From: Pseudomonas sp.
GTDB lineage: Bacteria; Pseudomonadota; Gammaproteobacteria; Pseudomonadales; Pseudomonadaceae
Length of the DNA: 64,000 nt
Reading direction: 5' to 3'
NCBI RefSeq assembly: GCF_030690725.1
Contig: NZ_JAUYGD010000068.1
Location: 62,001 to 126,000 of the forward strand
Under the pieces are notes generated by a model. That model did no database searches. It saw only the letters and a list, made by a program, of their open reading frames with translations, and had not been told where the DNA came from. A program made the position numbers and the translations under genes. This document shows, in pieces, positions 44,038 to 51,284 of this stretch. How positions within the stretch are numbered: the stretch's first letter is position 1; each line of letters starts with the position of its first letter.

Positions 44038-45036
44038 TCATCCGAGGGTCGCGACCAGCACGGCCTTGATGGTGTGCATACGGTTCTCGGCCTGGGTGAA
44101 GACGATGGAGGCGTCGGACTCGAACACCTCGTCGGTGACTTCAATCTCGCTCAGGCCATATTTTTCGTGCACCTCGCGGCCCACCTCGGTTTCCAGATTG
44201 TGGAAAGCGGGCAGGCAGTGCATGAACTTGCTGCGTGGCTTGCCAGTGGCCTGCATCAGCGCCGTGGTCACCTGATAGGGCAGCAGTTTATCGATGCGCT
44301 GTTGCCACACCGCATCGTCCTGGCCCATTGAGACCCAGACATCGGTGTAGAGAAAATCTGCGCCGGCCACGGCCTTCAGCGGGTCGCTTTCCAGGGTAAT
44401 GCGTGCCCCGGTGCGGCTGGCCAGCTCGCGCATTTGCGCCACCAGTTCGGCAGGTGGCTGTAGATCAGTTGGCGAGCAGATACGCACATCCATACCCATT
44501 TGCGTGCCGCCCACCAGCAGCGAGCTGCCCATGTTGAAGCTGGCGTCGCCGAGGTAGCAGAAGCTCAATTCATGCAGCGGCTTTTCGCCAAACTCCTGCA
44601 TGGTCAGCAAGTCGGCGAGGATCTGTGTGGGATGCATCTCATCGGTCAGGCCGTTCCACACCGGCACCTTGGCGTAAAGCGCCAGCTCCTCAACCACGCT
44701 CTGATGAAAGCCGCGGTACTCGATGCCGTCGTAGTAGCGCCCCAAAACGCGGGCGGTGTCCTTCAACGATTCCTTGTGGCCGAGCTGCGAGCTGCCGGCA
44801 TCCAGATAGGTCACGTGCCCGCCTTGGTCGTGCACCGCCACTTCGAATGCGCAGCGGGTACGCGTCGAGGGTTTCTCAAAAATCAGCACGATGTTTTTAC
44901 CCGTAAGGCGCGGCTGCTCGTTGCCCACCGCTTTCGAGCGTTTGAGTTCGGCGGCCAGGTCGAGCAGGTAGCGCACCTCATCGGGGGCGAAATCCTTCAA
45001 TGCCAGCAGGCTACGGTTGTGCAGGTTAAAGCTCAT
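44038..45036 (-). CDS. arcB: catabolic ornithine carbamoyltransferase
   Basis: A 332-residue transferase that splits citrulline with phosphate to ornithine and carbamoyl phosphate in this pathway. Carbamoyl-phosphate-binding STRTR is in FEKPSTRTRCAF, and the ornithine loop HCLPAF is near residue 270. Location between arcA and arcC marks it as the catabolic rather than biosynthetic isoenzyme. Gap to arcA is 25 bases. Confidence 0.95.
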   Translation of the reverse strand: MSFNLHNRSLLALKDFAPDEVRYLLDLAAELKRSKAVGNEQPRLTGKNIVLIFEKPSTRTRCAFEVAVHDQGGHVTYLDAGSSQLGHKESLKDTARVLGRYYDGIEYRGFHQSVVEELALYAKVPVWNGLTDEMHPTQILADLLTMQEFGEKPLHELSFCYLGDASFNMGSSLLVGGTQMGMDVRICSPTDLQPPAELVAQMRELASRTGARITLESDPLKAVAGADFLYTDVWVSMGQDDAVWQQRIDKLLPYQVTTALMQATGKPRSKFMHCLPAFHNLETEVGREVHEKYGLSEIEVTDEVFESDASIVFTQAENRMHTIKAVLVATLG

Positions 45037-45061
45037 GGGCTGCTCTCAAAGGGGATAGAGG

Positions 45062-46282
45062 TCAAAGCGCGTCACGCTCAATCGGGCAACTCATGCAATG
45101 GCTACCACCACGACCGCGGCCCAACTCCGAACCGGGAATGGTGATCACCTCAACACCGGCTTTGCGCAACAGGGTGTTGGTGTGGGTATTGCGGGCGTAG
45201 CCCATGACCACGCCCGGAGCCAGCGCCAGCAGGTTGTTGCCGTCGTCCCATTGCTCACGCTCGGATTGCCAGGCGTCGCCGCCGGTGGCGACCGAACGCA
45301 GCTTGGCCAGGCCCAGTGCTGCGGCCACAACCTCCAGGAAGGGTTGGCTTTCGCTGCGCACATCCAGGCTGCCTTCGCGCTCGCCGGGGCGCAGGCTGTG
45401 CACGCGGATCGCGTCAACCATTTCGGGGAAGCAGGTCACCAGGTCCACGTCGCAGAAGGTAAATACGGTGTCCAGGTGCATCGCACCGCGCGACTTGGGA
45501 ATCTGCGCGGCCAACACGTGGGTGGCTGCGCCCTGGGCAAACAATGCCCGGGCCAGCTGGCTTACAGCCTGCGGCGAGGTGCGCTCGCCCATGCCGACCA
45601 ACACCACGCCATGCCCCAGCGGCATCAGATCACCGCCTTCCAGGGTCGCACCGCCATGATCGACATCGGGGTCGCCCCACCAGATTTTCGTCTTGCCAGC
45701 GAACAGCGGATGGAAGCGATAGACCGCAGCAGTCAGCAGCGTTTCCTGCCGCCGAGCCGGCCAGTACATGGGGCACAGCACCACGCCATCACCGATCCAG
45801 CAGCTGCTGTCGCGGCTAAACAGCGTGTTGGGCAGCGGCGGCAGAAGGAAGTCATGCGCAGTGGCATAGCGGGCCAGCAGCCCTTCTGGCTCAAACGGCA
45901 GCTCGGCACGCGCCAGCCCGCCGATCAGGTGTTCAGCCAGGCGCATGGGCGGCAGTGCTTCTAGCCAGGGCCTTAGTTGCTGCGCCAACTCGCTATCGAC
46001 AGTGCCTTGGGCGAGTTTGCGGTCCAGCAGCCAGGTGCGCGCCTCTGGGTTGGCCATGCTGGTAGCCAGCAGGTCATGCAGCTCCAGTACCTCAACATCG
46101 CGGCTGAGCATGGCATTGGTGAAGGCGGCGTGATCGTTGCGTGCCTGCTCGACCCAGAGTACGTCGTCGAACAGTAAATCGCGGCAATTGGCCGGCGTCA
46201 GGCGCTGCTGCGCGAGACCTGGGCGGCACACCAGTACACGGCGCAAGCGGCCAATTTCAGAGTGCAAACCTTGGGTCGTCAT
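45062..46282 (-). CDS. arcA: arginine deiminase
   Basis: A 406-residue enzyme converting arginine to citrulline and ammonia. The catalytic cysteine is Cys396 in GGSHCMSCP, aligning with Cys406 of the P. aeruginosa enzyme; GRLRRVLVCRPG near the start and the ALEGGDLMP-like EGGDLMPLG motif also fit. ATG 46282 is chosen as the family start; AGGAA lies nine bases upstream. Second gene of arcDABC. Confidence 0.96.
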   Translation of the reverse strand: MTTQGLHSEIGRLRRVLVCRPGLAQQRLTPANCRDLLFDDVLWVEQARNDHAAFTNAMLSRDVEVLELHDLLATSMANPEARTWLLDRKLAQGTVDSELAQQLRPWLEALPPMRLAEHLIGGLARAELPFEPEGLLARYATAHDFLLPPLPNTLFSRDSSCWIGDGVVLCPMYWPARRQETLLTAAVYRFHPLFAGKTKIWWGDPDVDHGGATLEGGDLMPLGHGVVLVGMGERTSPQAVSQLARALFAQGAATHVLAAQIPKSRGAMHLDTVFTFCDVDLVTCFPEMVDAIRVHSLRPGEREGSLDVRSESQPFLEVVAAALGLAKLRSVATGGDAWQSEREQWDDGNNLLALAPGVVMGYARNTHTNTLLRKAGVEVITIPGSELGRGRGGSHCMSCPIERDAL

Positions 46283-46330
46283 GACATTGAATTCCTGTTC
46301 ACAAATGCGCAGATGCAAAATGCAGAGCGC

Positions 46331-47830
46331 TTACAGCCCGAGCCGCCCCATCAGCAGCAGCGTGGCGGCTACGCCGGCCAGCACCACCAGAGCGGCCAGA
46401 ATCGCCCACTCCCAAGGGGTAAACATGCGTTCCTGACGCTGGCGCTTGGCCCAGGCATAGAGCAGCACGCCCGGGACATAAAGCAGGGCGCTGAGCAGCA
46501 GATACTTGAAGCCGGCGGCGTACAGCAGCCATAAGCAGTAGACCGTGGCCAACGCAGCGATGGGCACGTCAGCACGCTGGATGGCCGCTTTGACGCCCTC
46601 ACCGCGCCAGGCCAGCAACAGGCCGTAGGCCGCGCTGAACAGGTAGGGCAGCAGGATCATCGCCGTGGACAGCGAGATCAGCGCCAGATAAGACGCCTCG
46701 GAAAACAGCGTCAGAATCAGAAACAGCTGCACCATGCCGTTGGTGAGCCACAGCGCATTGGCCGGCACGTGCTTGTCGTTGGTCTGCCCCAGCCACTTCG
46801 GCATCACGCCGCCGCCCGCTGGGCTGAACAGGGATTCCGCCGCCAGTAGCATCCAGGCCAGAAAGCCGCCGCCCACCGAGACAATCAGGCCGACGTAGAT
46901 CAGTACCGCGCCCCAGGTGCCAACAGCGTCTTGCAGTACGCCCGCCATTGATGGGTTTTTCAGGCCGGCCAGGGTCGGCTGGCTGAATACCCCAAGCGAC
47001 AGCAACGACACCGACATCAAGAGCAGCAAGCAGATCAGAAAGCCGATAACTGTGGCGCGCCCCACGTCCTCACGTTTGCGCGCCCGTGCCGAATACACAC
47101 TGGCGCCTTCAATGCCGATAAACACCCAGACCGTCACCAGCATGGTGCTCTTGACCTGATCAAGCACCGAGCCGAGGCTGGCATCGCCCCAGAAGTTCAG
47201 GCTGAAGGTTTCCACCTTGAAGGCCATGGCCACCAGCGCGATAAACAGCAGCAGCGGCACGATCTTGGCCAGCGTGACCACCGCATTCAGTACCGCAGCA
47301 CCTTGAATACCGCGCAGCACCAGCAAGTGGATGACCCACAGCACGATGGAAGCGCCCGCGATGGCGGCCGGCGAGTTGCCGCTGCCGAACACCGGAAAGA
47401 AGAAGCCCAGCGCACCGAACGCCGCCACCAGATAACCGACATTGCCGATCCAGGCGCTGACCCAGTAACCCCAGGCGGAGTTGAAGCCGACGTACTCACC
47501 CGACAATGCGCGGGCATAGGCGTAGACGCCGTTGTCGAGTTCGGGTTTGCGCAGCGAGAGCATCTGGTAGACCCGCACCAGCAGCAACATGCCGATACCG
47601 GTAATGGTCCAGCCGATCAGGATGGCACCGGCACCCGCGCCGGCTGCCATGTTCTGCGGCAGACCGAAGATCCCGCTGCCGATAATCGAGCCGACCACCA
47701 GCGCCACCAGCAAGCCAAGGCCGAGCTTAGCGGGTGCCTGTGTGGCGCTGATCTTGGTTGACGTTGTGCTGGCGGATAGACCCGCAACATCTGCGGTTGC
47801 TGCTGAAGGTAATGCGTCTGCGGCCTTCAT
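46331..47830 (-). CDS. arcD: arginine/ornithine antiporter
   Basis: A 499-residue APC-superfamily carrier with twelve or more hydrophobic helices. VALVVGSIIGSGIFGLPQNM at residues 47-66 is the APC signature. It exchanges external arginine for internal ornithine, driving the deiminase pathway. The hydrophilic N-terminus (about 40 residues, Ala/Ser/Thr-rich) is longer than typical ArcD. I used ATG 47830, although its ribosome site (GGGCGG) is weak. First gene of arcDABC. No perfect ANR box (TTGAT-N4-ATCAA) is visible in the 490 bases upstream. Confidence 0.93.
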   Translation of the reverse strand: MKAADALPSAATADVAGLSASTTSTKISATQAPAKLGLGLLVALVVGSIIGSGIFGLPQNMAAGAGAGAILIGWTITGIGMLLLVRVYQMLSLRKPELDNGVYAYARALSGEYVGFNSAWGYWVSAWIGNVGYLVAAFGALGFFFPVFGSGNSPAAIAGASIVLWVIHLLVLRGIQGAAVLNAVVTLAKIVPLLLFIALVAMAFKVETFSLNFWGDASLGSVLDQVKSTMLVTVWVFIGIEGASVYSARARKREDVGRATVIGFLICLLLLMSVSLLSLGVFSQPTLAGLKNPSMAGVLQDAVGTWGAVLIYVGLIVSVGGGFLAWMLLAAESLFSPAGGGVMPKWLGQTNDKHVPANALWLTNGMVQLFLILTLFSEASYLALISLSTAMILLPYLFSAAYGLLLAWRGEGVKAAIQRADVPIAALATVYCLWLLYAAGFKYLLLSALLYVPGVLLYAWAKRQRQERMFTPWEWAILAALVVLAGVAATLLLMGRLGL

Positions 47831-48287
47831 GCCGCCCAACCCGCAGAAGCCGGCACACAGCACAGCGCCTTGAACTTCATTGCAAACGACGCGGCGCTTG
47901 GCGCGTGCACAGCGGGCGCGAGCCCCATGACGATGTAGCGGTAAACGATGGAATACAGCGAATTCATCGCAAATACCTGTGCAGGGTGATGCCAGCCAAA
48001 ACGTGAAGTACGCGCAGATCTGGTTATCCCTACCAGTCTGTTCGCCCTGGCTTGAGCTGTCTGTTCGCAAGCACACGTAGAGCCTTCAGGCGCTCGCCAA
48101 CAGGACGGCAAATCCGTCGATCTTGGCTAGGCATATCTAATGGCTGCTGAGCGATTTCCGCCTGCCGCCAACGGCCGCGTTGGCTCGCCGCCAAGCATTA
48201 GCGGCCGCGTCAGACTCGCGCGGCCTTTATCACCTGAGCAGCCCTGCCCAAGTTATGGCGACGGCATAAAGCCTTGAATGGCGCTTT
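47831..48287. other. divergent intergenic region between arcD and arsR-like gene
   Basis: About 460 bases. It holds a hairpin at 48203-48225 (listed) and an imperfect ANR-like string TTGAACTTCATTGCAA at 47870-47885. No protein gene with a credible ribosome site was found; a small RNA cannot be excluded. Confidence 0.4.
48203..48225 (+). terminator. orphan hairpin with TTTAT tail
   Basis: GGCCGCG pairs with CGCGGCC around nine bases and is followed by TTTAT at 48226-48230, resembling a weak intrinsic terminator reading on the plus strand. No plus-strand gene ends before it. Confidence 0.3.
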
Positions 48288-48311
48288 ACATGTGCACGCA
48301 CACGCACATAT
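48288..48311. promoter_or_regulatory. ArsR-type operator upstream of its own gene
   Basis: ACATGTG (48288-48294), ten bases, CACATAT (48305-48311). The spacing and half-site match a second site before the next gene. It lies ten bases upstream of the regulator ATG, fitting autorepression. Confidence 0.55.
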
Positions 48312-48320
48312 AGTCGCCAC

Positions 48321-48668
48321 ATGAATACACCTCTATCCCGAACCCAAGCCATCGAAGCCGCCATCGCGTCACTCGATGGCGCGTTCTTCAAAGCCCTATG
48401 CGAGGCGCCACGCGTGGCCGTACTCAAGCGCGTCATGCTTCTGGGGCGCGCAGATGTCACCGAGATTGCCGCTGAACTGCCGCAGGAGCGCTCAGTGGTT
48501 TCGCGCCATCTGCAGGTGCTGCTTGATGCCGGCATCGTCCGCGCCACGAAGGTTGGCCGCCAGGTGTTCTACGAAGTGGATGGCCCAGCCATTACCCAGC
48601 GCCTGGAAAGCATCCTCACCCACACCAAAAACATCACTCCGCTGTGCTGCCCAGGCCGGGCGGAGTGA
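48321..48668 (+). CDS. ArsR/SmtB-family metalloregulator-like repressor
   Basis: A 115-residue winged-helix protein (VTEIAAELPQERSVVSRHLQ and ALKVGRQVFY-like KVGRQVFYEVDG). The classic ELCVCDL metal loop is missing from helix 3. Cys27 near the N-terminus and the pair Cys109-Cys110 near the C-terminus are the only cysteines and could form a three-thiol site, as in ArsR variants that use C-terminal cysteines. It precedes an ArsO-like flavoprotein by 36 bases. Whether it senses arsenite, another metal or a redox signal is not known. Confidence 0.85.
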   Translation: MNTPLSRTQAIEAAIASLDGAFFKALCEAPRVAVLKRVMLLGRADVTEIAAELPQERSVVSRHLQVLLDAGIVRATKVGRQVFYEVDGPAITQRLESILTHTKNITPLCCPGRAE

Positions 48669-48682
48669 TTTTATTTAGGCAA

Positions 48683-48706
48683 ATATGTGTATAGGTGCGC
48701 ACTTAT
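48683..48706. promoter_or_regulatory. second ArsR-type operator overlapping the flavoprotein start
   Basis: ATATGTG (48683-48689), ten bases, CACTTAT (48700-48706). The design is the same as the site at 48288-48311. Its right arm runs into the ATG at 48705. Confidence 0.5.
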
Positions 48707-49790
48707 GAACAATATGATTCAAAGCTACGATGTCATCGTTATCGGCGCCGGTCAGGCCGGGTTGGCCAGCGGCTGGCACTTGCAGCAGCAGGGCCTGAAC
48801 TTTCTGATTCTCGATGAGCAGCAGCAACCGGGCGGCAATTGGCGTCACTACTACGACAGCCTCGAACTGTTCTCGCCGGCCGCCTACTCCGCACTGCCGG
48901 GCATGCCCTTCCCCGCAGCGCCAGGCCACTACCCCACTCGCGATGAAGTGGTGCACTACCTGGCGACGTATGCCGAGCATGTTCAACTGCCCATCCGCCA
49001 AGGGATTCAGGTCACGCATATTGATCAGCACGATGGGGGCTTTCAGGTAACTGCCGCTGACGGCCAACGCTTCTTGGCAGGAGCAGTAATCGTCGCATCG
49101 GGCGCCTTTAGTCGCCCCTACCTACCCGATATCCCGGGGCTCGAACACTTCAGCGGCACTCGGCTGCACAGTGCCGATTACCGCAATGCAGAGCCTTTTC
49201 GTGGGCAACGCATCATCGTGATTGGCGCGGCAAACTCGGCCGTACAGATCGCTTATGACCTGGCCCAGGTGGCGGGCGTTACGCTGGCTACGCGGGAGGC
49301 GGTCCGCTTCACGCCACAGCGGATACTGGGGGCCGATTTCCATAGCTGGATGAAATGGACAGGCCTGGAGAAAACCCGCTGGCTAAGCGACCAGAGCACA
49401 CCGGTGCTGGATGACGGCACCTATCGAAAAGCGCTTAAAAACGGATACTTCACACAAAAAGCCATGTTCACCCAGGTCACGGCAAGCGGCATTGTCTGGG
49501 CCGATGGCCAGCATGAAGCGGTTGATAGCCTGATATTTGCCACCGGTTATCGCCCTAACCTGCCCTTTCTCGAAGGCCTGCCAGTGCTCGACGCACGAGG
49601 CCAGGTAGTGCAGCGCGACGGGCGAGCCCTGCACGTGCCCGGCTTGTACTTTGTCGGCATGCCCAGACAGCGCAACTTTGCCTCTGCAACCCTGCGCGGT
49701 GTGGGGCCAGATGCGCAATACATCCTGCCGCACCTGCTGCGCCATCTGCGCACCCCGGATGACATGCACAGCGCGGTACTGCAGCGCTGA
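48705..49790 (+). CDS. ArsO-like flavin-dependent monooxygenase
   Basis: A 361-residue FAD/NADPH enzyme. The FAD motif is VIGAGQAGLASG near residue 12-23, followed by PGGNWRHYYDSL, a signature of flavin monooxygenases. The second dinucleotide motif is VIGAANSAVQ, and FATGYRPN comes late. Placement directly after an ArsR-type gene matches ArsO genes of arsenic islands, but no arsenite pump or reductase is nearby, so the natural substrate is open. Start chosen at ATG 48705 with AGGTG seven bases upstream; 48714 is possible. Confidence 0.82.
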   Translation: MNNMIQSYDVIVIGAGQAGLASGWHLQQQGLNFLILDEQQQPGGNWRHYYDSLELFSPAAYSALPGMPFPAAPGHYPTRDEVVHYLATYAEHVQLPIRQGIQVTHIDQHDGGFQVTAADGQRFLAGAVIVASGAFSRPYLPDIPGLEHFSGTRLHSADYRNAEPFRGQRIIVIGAANSAVQIAYDLAQVAGVTLATREAVRFTPQRILGADFHSWMKWTGLEKTRWLSDQSTPVLDDGTYRKALKNGYFTQKAMFTQVTASGIVWADGQHEAVDSLIFATGYRPNLPFLEGLPVLDARGQVVQRDGRALHVPGLYFVGMPRQRNFASATLRGVGPDAQYILPHLLRHLRTPDDMHSAVLQR

Positions 49791-49838
49791 GCAAAAGCTC
49801 GCGGCCATGGGCCGCGCATATCGGCGAAGCGGCGGCGC

Positions 49839-50648
49839 TTACGGCTGTATATAGCGCTGCACAATCCGCGTATACCGGCCATCCACCACCAGCTCGCGCA
49901 GCGCATCGGAATAGGCCTGAACAAAGTCGGACTCAATCGACTTCTTGCTGAAGGCCACCTCTGCGGCGTCACTGGACACCACTACTGCGGTAGGCTTGAT
50001 CCGCTCGCTGAGGCCCAGTTGCTGGATTTCGTAGGCACCGGTGTTTTCGTCGGCAATCACGCCATCGATACGGCCCTTGCCGACCATGCGCCAGAGGTTG
50101 TTGCGGTTGGCCACCTGCACGACCCGCGCGGCAAACGCCGGATCACCCATCAGCTGCTCATAGTCCGCGCCGTAGGCCACGTTGATCTGCGCGCCCAGGC
50201 GGAATTCGCTGTGCTGCAGCTCCAGCAGTTGTGTGATGGGCCAGCGTTGCAGCGCAGGGGCATGCATAAACAGAATATTGCGCGAGGGCGGCAGCACCGG
50301 GCCGGAGAAGTGCGCATAGACCTCGCGCTCTGGCCGGCGGAAGGCGCCAGGTAGAATATCCAGACGGCCCAGCTCCAGTTCCTTGAGCGCCCGCGCCCAA
50401 GGCAGTTTGCGCAGTTTGATCTGGCAGCCCAGGCGCGCCAGTGCTGCGCGGTTGATTTCAACATCGATACCGACCACCGCACCATCTGCCGTCTGCATGC
50501 TGAACGGCGGATCATCATCCCAACGCAGCGTTTTCTCGCAGGCAGCTGCCGCCAGCCCCGGCCAACAGGCCAGCAGCAACAGGGCAAGCAACAAGCGGAG
50601 GCGCAGTAAGGGCGAGCGGCGTACATCGACTGCAATCAAGATCATCAC
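49839..50648 (-). CDS. periplasmic solute-binding-like protein (SBP_bac_3 type)
   Basis: A 269-residue exported protein with a signal peptide (LLLALLLLACWPGLAAA, cleaved near residue 36) and a family-3 binding-protein fold: DDDPPFSMQTADGAVVGIDVEI, LELGRLDILPG, FRRPEREVYAHFSGPV and a GRIDGVIADENTGAYE segment. No ABC permease adjoins. It resembles in type the protein at 11043. ATG 50645 three bases later is an alternative start. Confidence 0.75.
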   Translation of the reverse strand: MMILIAVDVRRSPLLRLRLLLALLLLACWPGLAAAACEKTLRWDDDPPFSMQTADGAVVGIDVEINRAALARLGCQIKLRKLPWARALKELELGRLDILPGAFRRPEREVYAHFSGPVLPPSRNILFMHAPALQRWPITQLLELQHSEFRLGAQINVAYGADYEQLMGDPAFAARVVQVANRNNLWRMVGKGRIDGVIADENTGAYEIQQLGLSERIKPTAVVVSSDAAEVAFSKKSIESDFVQAYSDALRELVVDGRYTRIVQRYIQP

Positions 50649-50870
50649 TCACGCGGGCTCGACGGGCTGTGGCCTGAGTCTAGCAGCAGAGTCCCGCGTG
50701 CCAGCAAGCCATATACCCGTATAAATACGGCGTTTGTCGTGGAACAAGCAGGGTTTGCATAAAAGTGTCGCGGGATCGAGCAACATTGATGGCGCGTCCG
50801 ACGATTTGACCTCGCGGCAGTCAGCAACCATGGTTGTTAGGCCATAACCTGAATCGCGGAGAATCATCCG

Positions 50871-51215
50871 ATGCAAACCCTACCCACCGCGCTTGCTGTT
50901 TTAACCCTGCTGCTCAGCCTGCCCGCCCATGCGGCGGACATTGATGTGGAGAACCAGTCGTCCTGGGAGATCCACGAGCTCTATTTCTCACCCAGTGACG
51001 AGGAGAACTGGGGGGAAGATCACCTCGGCGAACACGTGCTGGAGTCCGGCATGACCCTGTCGCTAACGGGCGTCACCCCAGGTGAGTGGGACATCCGCCT
51101 GGTCGATGAGGATGAAGATGTGTGCGTACTGCAGGGCGTTACGGTGAGCGCGTCGGAAACCTGGCTGATCGAAGACGATGACCTGGTGGACTGCCAGGCA
51201 GCAACCGAAGAATAG
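50871..51215 (+). CDS. small acidic exported protein
   Basis: A 114-residue protein with a clear signal peptide (LAVLTLLLSLPAHA, cleaved near residue 22). The mature part is strongly acidic and beta-like: WEIHELYFSPSDEENWGEDHLG, PGEWDIRLVDEDEDVC and a final DDDLVDCQAA. Two Cys could form a disulfide in the periplasm. GGAGAA eight bases upstream of ATG 50871 supports the start. I recall such proteins widely in bacteria but no function. Confidence 0.7.
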   Translation: MQTLPTALAVLTLLLSLPAHAADIDVENQSSWEIHELYFSPSDEENWGEDHLGEHVLESGMTLSLTGVTPGEWDIRLVDEDEDVCVLQGVTVSASETWLIEDDDLVDCQAATEE

Positions 51216-51220
51216 CCACG

Positions 51221-51284
51221 GCTAGCAGGCCGTTGAAAGCCTAGGGAGGCCGCCAGCGCAGGTAGTTTTCAACAACCTGCTAGC
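51221..51284. terminator. long-loop inverted repeat shared by two convergent genes
   Basis: GCTAGCAGG (51221-51229) and CCTGCTAGC (51276-51284) are perfect; inside them GTTGAAA and TTTTCAAC also pair. The right arm contains the hrpA stop codon. It may be a bidirectional terminator or a dispersed repeat ending convergent transcripts. Confidence 0.5.

Noticed and set aside
47870..47885. ANR-like string TTGAACTTCATTGCAA
   Set aside because: Two bases too long and lacks the TTGAT/ATCAA halves; not accepted as an Anr box.
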